A DNA stretch of 64,000 nucleotides, from positions 1 to 64,000 of the forward strand of contig JAJPOQ010000053.1 of the NCBI GenBank assembly GCA_021232515.1, given 5' to 3'. The notes beneath the pieces are model-generated. The model searched no databases, had not been told where the DNA came from, and saw only the letters and a list, made by a program, of their open reading frames with translations. A program made the position numbers and the translations under genes. The stretch comes from Lentisphaeraceae bacterium (GTDB lineage Bacteria > Verrucomicrobiota > Lentisphaeria > Lentisphaerales > Lentisphaeraceae). Of this stretch, positions 8,494 to 17,471 are shown one piece after another; the first letter of the stretch is position 1; the number at the start of each line of letters is the position of its first letter.

Positions 8494-10253
8494 CTGACGT
8501 TACCAAAACTGGTTTCAGGCAAGTTAGGCTCGATAAACTCAGCATAACATTTTCAAGCGGGATCACTGCCATCATTGGTGAAAGTGGTGCAGGTAAAACA
8601 TCCATTCTAAATCTTCTTAGTAAAATGGAACTCCCAGATAAAGGTTCTGTAGAGTTTTTAGGCGAGCTCGGCCCTTGTCCTTACTACATAGTTCCACAAG
8701 ATTTTGGTCTTTGGTCACACATGACTACAGAAAAACACATTTCAGAAGTCATTCCCGATCATAGCGCCTTAACTACAGGTGATTTTTTAGAAGCTTTTGA
8801 TTTAACTCCGAGAGCTCATGAGTATCCCGAGTTTTTATCACAAGGCGAATGCTCAAGACTAAGTATCGCCAGAGCGTTGGCAACTCACTCACCAATTCTC
8901 GTGATGGACGAACCTTTGGCAAATGTCGATCAGTCGCGCAAAGAAAAGTATTGGGACTTTATTCTTGATCACCTAAAAAAGATCAATGGTTCTTTGATAT
9001 TCTCAACACACCTTCCTTCTGAAGTTTTGGCGTATGCTGATCAGGTCGTCTGTCTAAAAGATGGTGAAGTTCTCGCTCACGATAAAGTTGATGAGGTCTA
9101 TAAAAAGCCCAGTTCAAAAGAAATAGCCAACTTACTCGGCCCCGGGAATTGGTTCGAAGAATCTAATCCCTTTACTCAAAAAACAGGTTTCTTCCGCCCA
9201 GAAGACGTATCTCTTCAAGCAGATGAGTCGGCTGAATTCACAATAGAGAAAACGACATTTTTCGGCATCCACTACCGATCCACACTCTCAAACAGCAAAG
9301 AATCGAGAACTATTTACCATCGAGCTTCAGATAATATTTCCAAAGGTATGAAAGTTTCCCTGCTGTTTATTTTTCTCTTAATCCTTTCTTCGTGTAATAA
9401 AACTCAAGACTCTATTACATTCTCTGAGTTAACTTCTTGGAATATCCCTGCATCTGGACAGAGACTGCCTGGCCCAAGAGCTATAACATGCGGAAACAAT
9501 GAAGAAGTCATAGTTCTCGATGATGCAGGGCGAGTCTTAGTTTACAATCAAGATGGCAAACTCAAAAGGCAATGGAATATGCCAGAGACTCACCTTGGTC
9601 ATCCTGAAGGAGTAACTGTCTTTCCAGATGGAAAAATAGCCGTGGCAGATACTCACTTTGCTCGAGTAGTTGTATTTAATGAAGATGGCACCGAAGCTTA
9701 TCGTTTTGGTAGTCGCGGTGATAAACCCGGTCAATTTTATAGCCCAGTTGGCATAACTCTAGATGACCAACAAAACATCTATGTTTGTGAATACGGTTTC
9801 AACGACCGTGTCCAGAAATTTACAAAGGATGGCAAGTTCCTAGTAAGCTTCGGCAAAAGCGGAGTAAAACCTGGTGATATGCAGCGAGCTTCAGATATGG
9901 TCTGGACTGACGGCAAACTTTACGTGGCAGATGCGGTAAACAATCGGATTCAGATTTTTGATGACAACGGTAAGTTCCTTTCTATTCTTAAAAATGGTGA
10001 CCAAAAAATTCCATTCTATCTGCCATATGATATAGACTTGGCTCCAGATGGCAAACTTTGGATCATAGAGTATGCCAATTGTAAATTAACGAGAACTACT
10101 TTAGACGGAACTATCCTCGGAACTTTTGGTAGGCCAGGCACAGAGCTCAACTGTTTCAATAACCCTTGGGGTTTAGGAATAGACGATAAAGGCACTATTT
10201 ATGTCGCCGACACTGCGAATCGCCGCGTCGTCGTTTTAAGGAATCCGCAATGA
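8463..10253 (+). CDS. ABC importer ATPase fused in frame to an NHL-repeat lipoprotein
   Basis: 596 residues. Residues 1-230 are an ABC ATPase: Walker A GESGAGKT (39-46), Q-loop VPQDFG, a degenerate signature LSQGECSRLSIARAL (125-139), Walker B ILVMDEP and STH switch. Residues 243-302 look like a TOBE domain (FFRPEDVSL to KGMKVSLLF). Without a stop, the frame continues through a hydrophobic stretch and lipobox (MKVSLLFIFLLILSSC, Met296-Cys311) into NHL beta-propeller repeats (about 350-594; LGHPEGVTVFPDGKIAVADT, FYSPVGITLDDQQNIYVCEYG). Internal Met296 (ATG at 9348) could start a separate lipoprotein, though its AAAGG is very close to the ATG. Either this is a real fusion with a periplasmic propeller, or two in-frame nested products. 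See findings. Confidence 0.85.
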   Translation: MQNKENIWELADVTKTGFRQVRLDKLSITFSSGITAIIGESGAGKTSILNLLSKMELPDKGSVEFLGELGPCPYYIVPQDFGLWSHMTTEKHISEVIPDHSALTTGDFLEAFDLTPRAHEYPEFLSQGECSRLSIARALATHSPILVMDEPLANVDQSRKEKYWDFILDHLKKINGSLIFSTHLPSEVLAYADQVVCLKDGEVLAHDKVDEVYKKPSSKEIANLLGPGNWFEESNPFTQKTGFFRPEDVSLQADESAEFTIEKTTFFGIHYRSTLSNSKESRTIYHRASDNISKGMKVSLLFIFLLILSSCNKTQDSITFSELTSWNIPASGQRLPGPRAITCGNNEEVIVLDDAGRVLVYNQDGKLKRQWNMPETHLGHPEGVTVFPDGKIAVADTHFARVVVFNEDGTEAYRFGSRGDKPGQFYSPVGITLDDQQNIYVCEYGFNDRVQKFTKDGKFLVSFGKSGVKPGDMQRASDMVWTDGKLYVADAVNNRIQIFDDNGKFLSILKNGDQKIPFYLPYDIDLAPDGKLWIIEYANCKLTRTTLDGTILGTFGRPGTELNCFNNPWGLGIDDKGTIYVADTANRRVVVLRNPQ

Positions 10254-11119
10254 TCATTGAGTCAAAGTCATTGCTTGCTGAATTTTCGACTAAAGGTGCC
10301 GAACTTATAAGCCTTCAAGATCAACAAGGCGGACAGTATATCTGGCAAGGTGAAAGTGACCACTGGCCCGGCCGTGCGCCTCTCATGTTTCCAATTTGCG
10401 GATTTTTGAAGGATAATTACTTCTACCATGAAAAGCATCAATACTATATGCAAGTCCATGGATTTGCGGCGAACTCTGAATTTTCAGTTAATTCCCAAAG
10501 CTTAAATTCTATTTCCTTTGAACTCACACACTCTACTAAGTCTCTTCAACATTACCCATTTAAGTTTCAGTTTACGGTAACTTATACACTGACAGGAAAT
10601 GGTTTAATCATAGACTTCAAAGTTACAAACTTAGATTCAAAACGCCTCTACTTCTCTCATGGTTGGCACCCTGGGTTTGCACTAAACTGGGCTCCAAACG
10701 ATTCAATAGAGAATTACTATCTAGCATTCCCTAAAGATGAATCTCTCAATCGAGTTCCTGTCACAGTTGACGGCCTACTCGAAACAACTAACTCTGAGTT
10801 ACCTATTGCCGAGAATAAGACTTACTCCTTATCAAACCAAAGCTTTGAAGAGCGCGCTATAGTCTTAAAAGATTACCCACATAAAAGTATTTCACTTCGA
10901 CATATACATTCACCGAAATCACTCGATCTGAGTTTTGAAGGCTTTCCTCACTTAACGCTTTGGGGACAAACTGGGGCAAACTTTTTGTGCATGGAACCAT
11001 GGAACGGTCTTGGTGACTACGTGGATCATAACAACAACTTTAAAGATAAAGCTGGCGTTATCAAACTCGATAAAGAAACCACCCACAATTCTCAAATAAC
11101 TTTAACTGTTCATAACTAA
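10250..11119 (+). CDS. Aldose 1-epimerase family protein (LacX-like)
   Basis: 289 residues. The galactose-mutarotase fold is indicated by the N-terminal KGAELISLQD, the WPGRAPLMFPICG block and MQVHGFAANSEFSV, and the late HGWHPGF and FLCMEPWNGLGD segments, all typical of the LacX/YeaD-like branch. It probably interconverts anomers of a sugar or sugar phosphate in the cytoplasm (no signal peptide). The start overlaps the preceding NHL fusion gene as ATGA, so it is co-transcribed, although a link to iron transport is not obvious. Substrate unknown. Confidence 0.82.
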   Translation: MIIESKSLLAEFSTKGAELISLQDQQGGQYIWQGESDHWPGRAPLMFPICGFLKDNYFYHEKHQYYMQVHGFAANSEFSVNSQSLNSISFELTHSTKSLQHYPFKFQFTVTYTLTGNGLIIDFKVTNLDSKRLYFSHGWHPGFALNWAPNDSIENYYLAFPKDESLNRVPVTVDGLLETTNSELPIAENKTYSLSNQSFEERAIVLKDYPHKSISLRHIHSPKSLDLSFEGFPHLTLWGQTGANFLCMEPWNGLGDYVDHNNNFKDKAGVIKLDKETTHNSQITLTVHN

Positions 11120-11199
11120 AGCTTCTTTGTTACTGGTCAAAAGTACTTCCCGCAGTATTATGTTGAGATTTTAAAGAATGACACCTAAACAGGATTACC

Positions 11200-12135
11200 G
11201 TGGAACCAACAAGACTCAATAAATTTATCAGCAGTTCTGGCTTTTGCTCCAGAAGAGAAGCTGACAAGCTTATCGAGCTTGGTCGTGTAAAGGTCAATGG
11301 CAAAACCTGTGTTAGTGGACAAATGCTGCAAGGAAATGAATTTGTCGAAGTCGACGGTCAACACATCAAAGCAAAGACTCAAAAGGGTCGTGTTTACTTA
11401 GCGTTCAATAAGCCTGAAGGCATAACCTGTACGACTGAAGGAAGTGTTAAAGGAAACATCGTTGACTTTATCAATTACCACGAAAAAATATTCCCAATTG
11501 GTCGTTTAGATAAATTCTCTCAAGGCCTCATTTTCATGACAAATGACGGTGACATCGTCAATAAGATTCTTCGCGCGGGGAATGCCCACGAGAAAGAATA
11601 TATCGTCGCTGTTGATAAGCCTATTAATGAGGAATTTGTTCGCAAAATGTCGAATGGGATTCCCATCCTCGATACGGTCACGAAAAAGTGTACCGTCGTT
11701 AAAATGGGCAAGAACACCTTTAAAATAGTACTAACTCAAGGCCTTAACCGTCAGATCCGCCGTATGTGTGAGTATCTCGGTTACCGAGTCACTATTTTGA
11801 AACGTACGAGAATCATGAATGTCGAGTTAGCAAAACTCAAACCAGGAAGTTGGCGAAACCTAACTCCTGTTGAGATGGCTGAAATAAATGACATGATCTC
11901 TGACTCAAGTAAAACTCAAGAAGCTTCTACAGACTCTAATAAAAAAGCATTTAAACCAAGAAGAAGTACTAAACCGTTTCGCCAAAAAGAAGCTTCTTCT
12001 AAAAAAAGCCAAAACCATCGAGGCAACTCTAAGTCTCAAGGAAAGAATGGAAAACCTCAGGGTAAAAGTGGTAAGCCTCAAGGTAAGAACGGAAAACCAA
12101 CAAAAGCTTCCCGTCCACAAAGAAAGCGCCGCTAA
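11200..12135 (+). CDS. rluF: 23S rRNA pseudouridine synthase, RluF type
   Basis: 311 residues. An S4 RNA-binding domain (RLNKFISSSGFCSRREADKLI) is followed by the RsuA/RluB-class catalytic domain. Its GRLDKFSQGL motif carries catalytic Asp104, and FKIVLTQGLNRQIRRMCEYLGY follows. The blocks DGDIVNKILRAGNAHEKEYIV and GIPILDTVTKKC match RluF closely; RluF modifies U2604 of 23S rRNA. Residues about 240-311 are a basic, low-complexity tail with GKNGKPQG-type repeats, also seen in RluF proteins. The start is GTG with AGGA upstream. The stop is one base from the stop of the convergent gene. Confidence 0.9.
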   Translation: MEPTRLNKFISSSGFCSRREADKLIELGRVKVNGKTCVSGQMLQGNEFVEVDGQHIKAKTQKGRVYLAFNKPEGITCTTEGSVKGNIVDFINYHEKIFPIGRLDKFSQGLIFMTNDGDIVNKILRAGNAHEKEYIVAVDKPINEEFVRKMSNGIPILDTVTKKCTVVKMGKNTFKIVLTQGLNRQIRRMCEYLGYRVTILKRTRIMNVELAKLKPGSWRNLTPVEMAEINDMISDSSKTQEASTDSNKKAFKPRRSTKPFRQKEASSKKSQNHRGNSKSQGKNGKPQGKSGKPQGKNGKPTKASRPQRKRR

Positions 12136-12136
12136 A

Positions 12137-12784
12137 CTATTCTGCCGCTTCCCAGATCTTTAAATCGTCTATCTCTAGACCATCACCGTTACATCTCACT
12201 AAAAACTTATCTTTAACAGCTTTGAATATTTCATCCTCACCAGATAACTCCTGACCATCTATTGAAATGGCGACCTTATCACCAACATTTACGATCTTAA
12301 CGGCGTACCATTTATTACTTGCTGTTTTATAAGGCTTTCTCATCAAAACCTTTTTGGGGTCTTTCTTAGGATTCTTCTTGTCTCCAGACTTTACAAAATT
12401 CATATTCTCGGAAAATGCCGACAACCACCAAAGGTGCCCTACTCGACTTCCTAATGCGCCTTTCTTGACGTTCACCAAGAAACTAAGATTTTTTCCATCT
12501 CCAACCAATCGAAACTTAAATTCGATAATCGGATTGTGCATCACTTGAGTCAACTCCCAAGCGGCCATGTGTTTATTCTCTTTAAGCTCTTTACCTTTCA
12601 AAACACCATTTTCTATTTTCCACCACCCATATTTCACTTTAGAAATCTTCTTCGGCAAATCTTGATCAAAGCTAGTTTCAAAAATTAATTTCCCTTTTGA
12701 AGTCTTTAAAAGCTCTGATTGAGCCCAAGAGCTGAGAGTCATGGTGAATAATATAAAAAAAGTGACTGAGTGTTTTATCTTCAT
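12137..12784 (-). CDS. Secreted protein, DUF1080/concanavalin-like fold
   Basis: 215 residues with a cleavable signal peptide (hydrophobic core about 7-20, cleavage near SSWAQ-S). The mature part has the layout of DUF1080 (3-keto-disaccharide hydrolase-like) beta-sandwich proteins: IFETSFDQDL, GWWKIENGVLKGKE, IIEFKFRL, WYAVKIVNVGDKVAISIDG and LEIDDLKIWEAAE. Such proteins are abundant in planctomycetes and relatives, usually next to oxidoreductases for glycan breakdown. It is shorter than many members and I cannot identify catalytic residues. It stands alone, tail-to-tail with rluF. Confidence 0.65.
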   Translation of the reverse strand: MKIKHSVTFFILFTMTLSSWAQSELLKTSKGKLIFETSFDQDLPKKISKVKYGWWKIENGVLKGKELKENKHMAAWELTQVMHNPIIEFKFRLVGDGKNLSFLVNVKKGALGSRVGHLWWLSAFSENMNFVKSGDKKNPKKDPKKVLMRKPYKTASNKWYAVKIVNVGDKVAISIDGQELSGEDEIFKAVKDKFLVRCNGDGLEIDDLKIWEAAE

Positions 12785-12907
12785 GGTAAATCCTGTGTTT
12801 AAATACTGAGTTATAGAGTGTAAAACAGTACGACTTGCCCACTTTTATAAAATCACTTAAAATTAAACATCATTATTTAGTTATCTGCACTAATATACAC
12901 CAAAAAG

Positions 12908-12935
12908 TTGCATGCATTAAAAATAGGCATATATT
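12908..12935 (+). promoter_or_regulatory. Sigma70-type promoter for the cupin gene
   Basis: TTGCAT and TATATT are separated by 16 bases, ending 28 bases before the cupin start codon. The spacing and match to the -35/-10 consensus are good. Confidence 0.5.
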
Positions 12936-12963
12936 ACTAAAAAATGAATTTAGGAACAAGAAT

Positions 12964-13302
12964 ATGAAAAATTACGAAATAGCAAAATTAAATGATATAG
13001 AAGCAACAATGTGTCCATGCGGAACTACTAAACGAGCATTCGCTAAAGAAGGTTCTGCTGCCTCGATCCACATCGTCGAGATATCTAAAGAAGCCAAAAC
13101 TCACTATCATAAAAAAATGACCGAGATCTATCTCATTCTAGAAGGTGAAGGTTACCTTGAACTTGATGGAGAAAAAGTCCCGGTTGAACCTATGACAACA
13201 ATCATGATCAAACCGGGATGTAGACACAGAGCTGTAGGTAACTTAAAAATAGTTAACATACCAGTCCCTGCGTTTGATGAGTCTGACGAGTACTTCGACT
13301 AG
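12964..13302 (+). CDS. Small single-domain cupin protein
   Basis: About 112 residues. One cupin beta-barrel: THYHKKMTEIYLILEGEGYLELDG gives the metal ligands His-x-His and Glu, and CRHRA supplies the later His. The start ATG at 12964 has AGGAAC upstream. An earlier in-frame start at 12835 would add an implausible Lys/His-rich leader and overlap the promoter. Small cupins of this type bind a metal and may act on or sense a small molecule. The N-terminal MCPCGTTKRAF segment could contribute extra metal binding. The stop overlaps the convergent gene by four bases (CTAG). Function unknown. Confidence 0.75.
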   Translation: MKNYEIAKLNDIEATMCPCGTTKRAFAKEGSAASIHIVEISKEAKTHYHKKMTEIYLILEGEGYLELDGEKVPVEPMTTIMIKPGCRHRAVGNLKIVNIPVPAFDESDEYFD

Positions 13303-14183
13303 ATAGAACAGACGTCAAAAGCTTCTACGAGGCCTGCAAACGGGTCTCTTGTAGGAATAAACTCATGAGTTACATACTTATCGAAACCCAAGTCGTGTAA
13401 CTTCTTCATAACAGCTGGGTAGTTTATCTCTTGAGTATTATCTAGCTCATTTCTTCCTGGACAACCTGCAGTATGTACATGACCGATGATGTCCATATTC
13501 TGTTCAATTCGAGTGATCAAGTCTCCTTGCATAACCTGAACGTGGTAAACATCGAACAAGATCTTTAATCTTTCTGAACCAATCGCTCGAATTATTTCAC
13601 CGCAGTACTCAACCTTATCTCCAGCAAATCCAGGATGGCCTTTCATCTTTGTCGAAACTCGAGAGTTTAAAACTTCCATCTGCAAAGTTACGCCCTGCTT
13701 CTCTGCATAACCGATGATTTTTTTATAGCCTTCTATACAGTTTTTGATCCCCTCTTCAGGATCAATTTTACTACCACCAACCGAAGTCGTGTCTGCAAAC
13801 CCTACAAATGTAATGACGCTAGGGAAGTTATACTTTTTACTTTGATCTATCTGCTCTTTCATTTTCTGAATATTCTCAGCATGAAAAACTGGATTATTCA
13901 TACCCTTAACAAAACCGTGAGACCTCGTTAGTGAACACTCTAAACCAGCAGCTTTGAGTTTATCCCAGTGTTTATTATCAACTAACTCAAGACCATCACA
14001 ACCAAGCTTCTTCGCTGCGGCGATCTGCTCGTCAATTGTCCAGTGTCCATTATAACACCAAGAAGTAAAAGACTTTTTGAAAGGAAACTTTTTAGTCGAT
14101 GAAGAAGCACCAACCGCTGTACACGAAACTGCACCAAGTGCTAACGAGCTACCTGCTGCCTTAAATAATGAACGTCTATCCAT
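13299..14183 (-). CDS. Exported hydroxypyruvate-isomerase-like TIM-barrel protein
   Basis: 294 residues. Residues 1-27 form a Tat-type signal (MDRRSLFKAAGSSLALGAVSC); Cys21 might be a lipidation site. The rest is an AP-endonuclease-2-type TIM barrel as in hydroxypyruvate isomerase and sugar epimerases. Metal-ligand candidates include Glu in TLQMEVLN, Asp and His in LFDVYHVQ, His in GHVHTAG and the late Glu in VTHEFIP. FDVYHVQVMQGDL and HVHTAGCPGRNELD are characteristic of the hydroxypyruvate isomerase family. In related organisms such exported enzymes accompany Gfo/Idh/MocA proteins. Substrate not known. Confidence 0.82.
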   Translation of the reverse strand: MDRRSLFKAAGSSLALGAVSCTAVGASSSTKKFPFKKSFTSWCYNGHWTIDEQIAAAKKLGCDGLELVDNKHWDKLKAAGLECSLTRSHGFVKGMNNPVFHAENIQKMKEQIDQSKKYNFPSVITFVGFADTTSVGGSKIDPEEGIKNCIEGYKKIIGYAEKQGVTLQMEVLNSRVSTKMKGHPGFAGDKVEYCGEIIRAIGSERLKILFDVYHVQVMQGDLITRIEQNMDIIGHVHTAGCPGRNELDNTQEINYPAVMKKLHDLGFDKYVTHEFIPTRDPFAGLVEAFDVCSI

Positions 14184-14455
14184 AAATAATTCCTAATTGT
14201 TTTTTATTAATTATATCCATCTTCATACACACGCGATGTGAATTTTTAGTTTAATTCTGTTAAATTAAATAATTATTTTTATTTCAAAATAATACTAAAA
14301 ACTAAATTAATAAAGTCCTAATGCTCATTTAACTAATGAACATAAATCTCAAGTAAAGTACGTCTTACTATAATCATAACTGTCAGATAAAATTCAAAAA
14401 AGAACAAAAGAGAACGGTCTCTGCCTTTGCTCCTTTCAACAATACAACATAAGTT

Positions 14456-16546
14456 ATGCTCATGAGCGACGAAGATAACAATACTGACTTTGAAGATAAC
14501 TTCAGCGAAACTGTAGACGGTTTTGCAAGTTTATTTGATGAAGTTGAAATGGAAGATGTCACCAATATTGGTGGACTCTCTCTAAGTACTCAACCGGCAG
14601 GAAAATACTCCGTTGTAGGAAAAGTTGATGAAGGAGGTATGAAAGAGATTCTAGAAATAGAAGATACTGACACCACTCGAACTCTTGCCATGGCTGTTAT
14701 CAAAGCAAAAAACAAAGGTGACGATAAAAATAAGGCGGCTGAGCGTTTTGTTTATGAAGCCAGAATTACTGCCCTACTTCAGCATCCAAATATTGTCCCT
14801 GTTCACGATATAGGTATAAATGAAAATGGTGAGCCCTACTTTACCATGAAACTCATCCAGGGCGAGAATCTTAAAAAGATTCTGAATAAACTCGCGGATA
14901 AAGATGAAACTTACCTAAAAAAATATCCTCTTTCTGAACTTCTTAAAATTTTTACAAAAACTTGTGAAGCCATTGCCTACGCCCACTCGAAAGATGTAAT
15001 TCACTTAGACATGAAACCCGACAACATCCAAGTGAGTGACTATGGTGAAGTCCTTATCGTTGACTGGGGTCTTGCCAAAATCCTCCATGATCCTTTCGAT
15101 GAAGAGTACATTCTAAATGAAGTCATAAACAGTGTTGACCTGACTTTAGATGGCTACATAAAAGGAACTCCCGGCTTCATGGCTCCCGAACAAGCTATGG
15201 GCAAAAATCAGGAAAAAACAAAGCTCACCGACGTTTACTCGCTTGGGGCTATTCTTTATAACATCCTTACATTGCAAAAGCCTTATGAAGATGAAGACAT
15301 AGAAGAGCTCTGTAAAAATACGATACAGGGAAACTTAATTCCGCTGCAAAAAAGAGCACCTGAGAAGAATATACCTAACGCTCTTGAAGCTGTTTGTTTG
15401 AAAGCTATGGCTGTTAAACCTGAAAAGCGTTATCAAAATGTAGATGCACTCATCAATGATATAAATGCTTACACAAGTGGTTTCTCAACTACTGCTGAAG
15501 ATGCTAGCCTCCTCAAAGAACTCAAGCTACTTATCTCTAGACACAAAAGTATAGCCGCTCTAGTTTTTCTAGGTTTCTTTCTCTCGGTAGTCTTCGTCGT
15601 TAAACTCCAAAAAAATCAATCTCTAGTTCTCAACACAGTCTCTAAACTTGAAACAGAGAAACAAGAAAGAATTAAAATAAGCCAACTCGCGGCACCCAAA
15701 ATATTCACTGAAGTAAAAGACCATGCTTACGCGCTGCAATTTACTCAAGCGCTCAAGGCGGCTCAACTCTGTACTGAACTAGACTCTGACTATGATCAAG
15801 CGTGGGTTGAGCTAGGAAAACTCCATTTTTTACACCAATCTTTCGATAAGGCTAAAGACGCATTTAGTAAGTCTCAGCTAAAAATTGCCAAGGATTATTT
15901 AGACATTACCAATACTTACAGCAAAGACTTTGCGAATCTACAAGAGTCTGAAGTTCTCAGTCTTATCCAAAAACTACATGCTATTGATCAACAAGATTAC
16001 ATAACTATTGGGCTGTTCACCTTTATAAATACCTCTGACAAACCTATTACAAAAAAAATCTCTTTAGCGGGAAAAGCTCTAGAAGCTTTAAATCCTGGCG
16101 ATCATAAATTTAACTTCACTACACTCTTTGATGCAGACGGAAAACTACGACTAAACATGCAAGGCAGTTGGCCGATCAAAAACATCAAATCTCTTATCTA
16201 TTTACCGATTCGCTCTATTTCTTTAAATGATACATCTGTTCAAGATATTCGGATTTTAAAGACCATGCCTCTAGAAAGTGCGAACCTCTCATTCACACCA
16301 ATTAAGAATATAAACAGTTTAAAAGATCGACCTATAAAAGTTCTTTCTATAAGAGGTAGTCGAGTCTTTCACATGGATCAATTGCAGTACCTTACTGAAT
16401 TGGAGCAACTGGAAATAGATGAAACTCCTTCAACTGTGTTAGATGCCCTCGTCTCCTTATCCAAGACCAAAAAGCTTTCAATAAATAATGAGACTATAGA
16501 TACTTTAAGACGTAAATATCGTACTAAGCTTTTACAATTGCGGTAA
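14456..16546 (+). CDS. Membrane Ser/Thr protein kinase with C-terminal leucine-rich-type repeats
   Basis: 696 residues. Kinase domain about 50-340: degenerate Gly-loop GKVDEGGM, AMAVIK with Lys83, Glu101, catalytic loop HLDMKPDN (183-190), DWG at 203-205 instead of DFG, and GTPGFMAPE. The catalytic Asp and Lys are present, but the Arg before Asp is Leu, so it is a non-RD kinase that may not need activation-loop phosphorylation. One membrane span (about 366-383), then a TPR-like helical segment (about 410-480) and leucine-rich-type repeats to the end (SISLNDTSVQDIRIL, ANLSFTPIKNI). The C-terminal part is therefore probably periplasmic and sensory. The first ATG or the one two codons later (14462) could start it; neither has a clear ribosome site. 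A TATAAT lies at 14369. Confidence 0.88.
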   Translation: MLMSDEDNNTDFEDNFSETVDGFASLFDEVEMEDVTNIGGLSLSTQPAGKYSVVGKVDEGGMKEILEIEDTDTTRTLAMAVIKAKNKGDDKNKAAERFVYEARITALLQHPNIVPVHDIGINENGEPYFTMKLIQGENLKKILNKLADKDETYLKKYPLSELLKIFTKTCEAIAYAHSKDVIHLDMKPDNIQVSDYGEVLIVDWGLAKILHDPFDEEYILNEVINSVDLTLDGYIKGTPGFMAPEQAMGKNQEKTKLTDVYSLGAILYNILTLQKPYEDEDIEELCKNTIQGNLIPLQKRAPEKNIPNALEAVCLKAMAVKPEKRYQNVDALINDINAYTSGFSTTAEDASLLKELKLLISRHKSIAALVFLGFFLSVVFVVKLQKNQSLVLNTVSKLETEKQERIKISQLAAPKIFTEVKDHAYALQFTQALKAAQLCTELDSDYDQAWVELGKLHFLHQSFDKAKDAFSKSQLKIAKDYLDITNTYSKDFANLQESEVLSLIQKLHAIDQQDYITIGLFTFINTSDKPITKKISLAGKALEALNPGDHKFNFTTLFDADGKLRLNMQGSWPIKNIKSLIYLPIRSISLNDTSVQDIRILKTMPLESANLSFTPIKNINSLKDRPIKVLSIRGSRVFHMDQLQYLTELEQLEIDETPSTVLDALVSLSKTKKLSINNETIDTLRRKYRTKLLQLR

Positions 16547-16637
16547 GATTGAAGCAACAGATGAATTGATTTTTCTTGCCCTTAAAGTTAATTGCTAAAT
16601 ACAAAATTCTAACATCGCAATTTTAAGTGGTAAAAAA

Positions 16638-17444
16638 ATGAGTAAGTTCAAAATCGGTTTTATTGGTTCTGGGAAAATGGCGACAGCCATAGCAGCCGGA
16701 ATTGTCAATCAAAAAGTTTATTCCTCAAATCAAATCATCGCCTCTGATATTTCTGAAGAGTCTCTAAAGCACTTCAAAGAAAAATGCGGTGCAGAAACAT
16801 GTACTGACAATCAAAGAGTTATTTCTGAATCTGACATCGTTGTCTTTGCCGTCAAACCTCAGATGTTTGAGCTGGTGGGAGCTGACCTAGATATTCCTAA
16901 AGACAAGCATATCATTTCTATTGCTGCAGGTCTTAAAATTTCCTCTATCGTAAAATCTTTAAAATCTAAAAAGATCACTCGAGTCATGCCAAACACACCT
17001 CTTATGGTCGGCATGGGTGCTTCAGCATATTGCTCTTCAAGTGAAGTTAGCGAAAGCGATAAAAAAGCTGTCGAAGACATCTTTGGTTGTGCTGGAATAA
17101 TAAAAGCTGTCGAAGAAAAAGATATAGATGCAGTCACTGGTGTTAGTGGTAGTGGGCCTGCTTATGTCTTCGAGTTTATCGAGTCTTTAGCCCTTGCTGG
17201 TGAAAAAAATGGCCTAAACTATGAAACTTCTTTGGATTTAGCGGTTCATACTGTTGCCGGTGCTGCTGAAATGGTCGCTAAAAAGATGGGAACTCCCGAT
17301 GAGTTACGAAATGCCGTAACCTCTCCAAACGGGACTACTTATGCTGCTTTACAGGATTTAAAAGCAAATAACTTTAGAGACCTTATTTCTTCTGCAGTCG
17401 ACGCTGCGGTTGCCAGATCGTTAGAACTTGGCAAAGAAAAATAA
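16638..17444 (+). CDS. proC: Pyrroline-5-carboxylate reductase
   Basis: 268 residues, the normal length. It reduces pyrroline-5-carboxylate to proline with NAD(P)H. The N-terminal Rossmann motif is IGFIGSGKMATAIAAG. VTRVMPNTP-type sequence appears as ITRVMPNTPLMVGMG. The C-terminal signature block VSGSGPAYVFEFIESL with AVTSPNGTTYAAL is intact. It lies 27 bases ahead of the sigma-factor gene, so read-through is possible, but no functional link is evident. Confidence 0.95.
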   Translation: MSKFKIGFIGSGKMATAIAAGIVNQKVYSSNQIIASDISEESLKHFKEKCGAETCTDNQRVISESDIVVFAVKPQMFELVGADLDIPKDKHIISIAAGLKISSIVKSLKSKKITRVMPNTPLMVGMGASAYCSSSEVSESDKKAVEDIFGCAGIIKAVEEKDIDAVTGVSGSGPAYVFEFIESLALAGEKNGLNYETSLDLAVHTVAGAAEMVAKKMGTPDELRNAVTSPNGTTYAALQDLKANNFRDLISSAVDAAVARSLELGKEK

Positions 17445-17471
17445 AATTTTTGGAACCTTTTTTGGAAATAG

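Noticed and set aside
14184-14455. AT-rich spacer before the Ser/Thr kinase as a possible origin or repeat region
   Set aside because: I found no DnaA-box cluster or clean repeat; it looks like an ordinary AT-rich intergenic region with a TATAAT at 14369.
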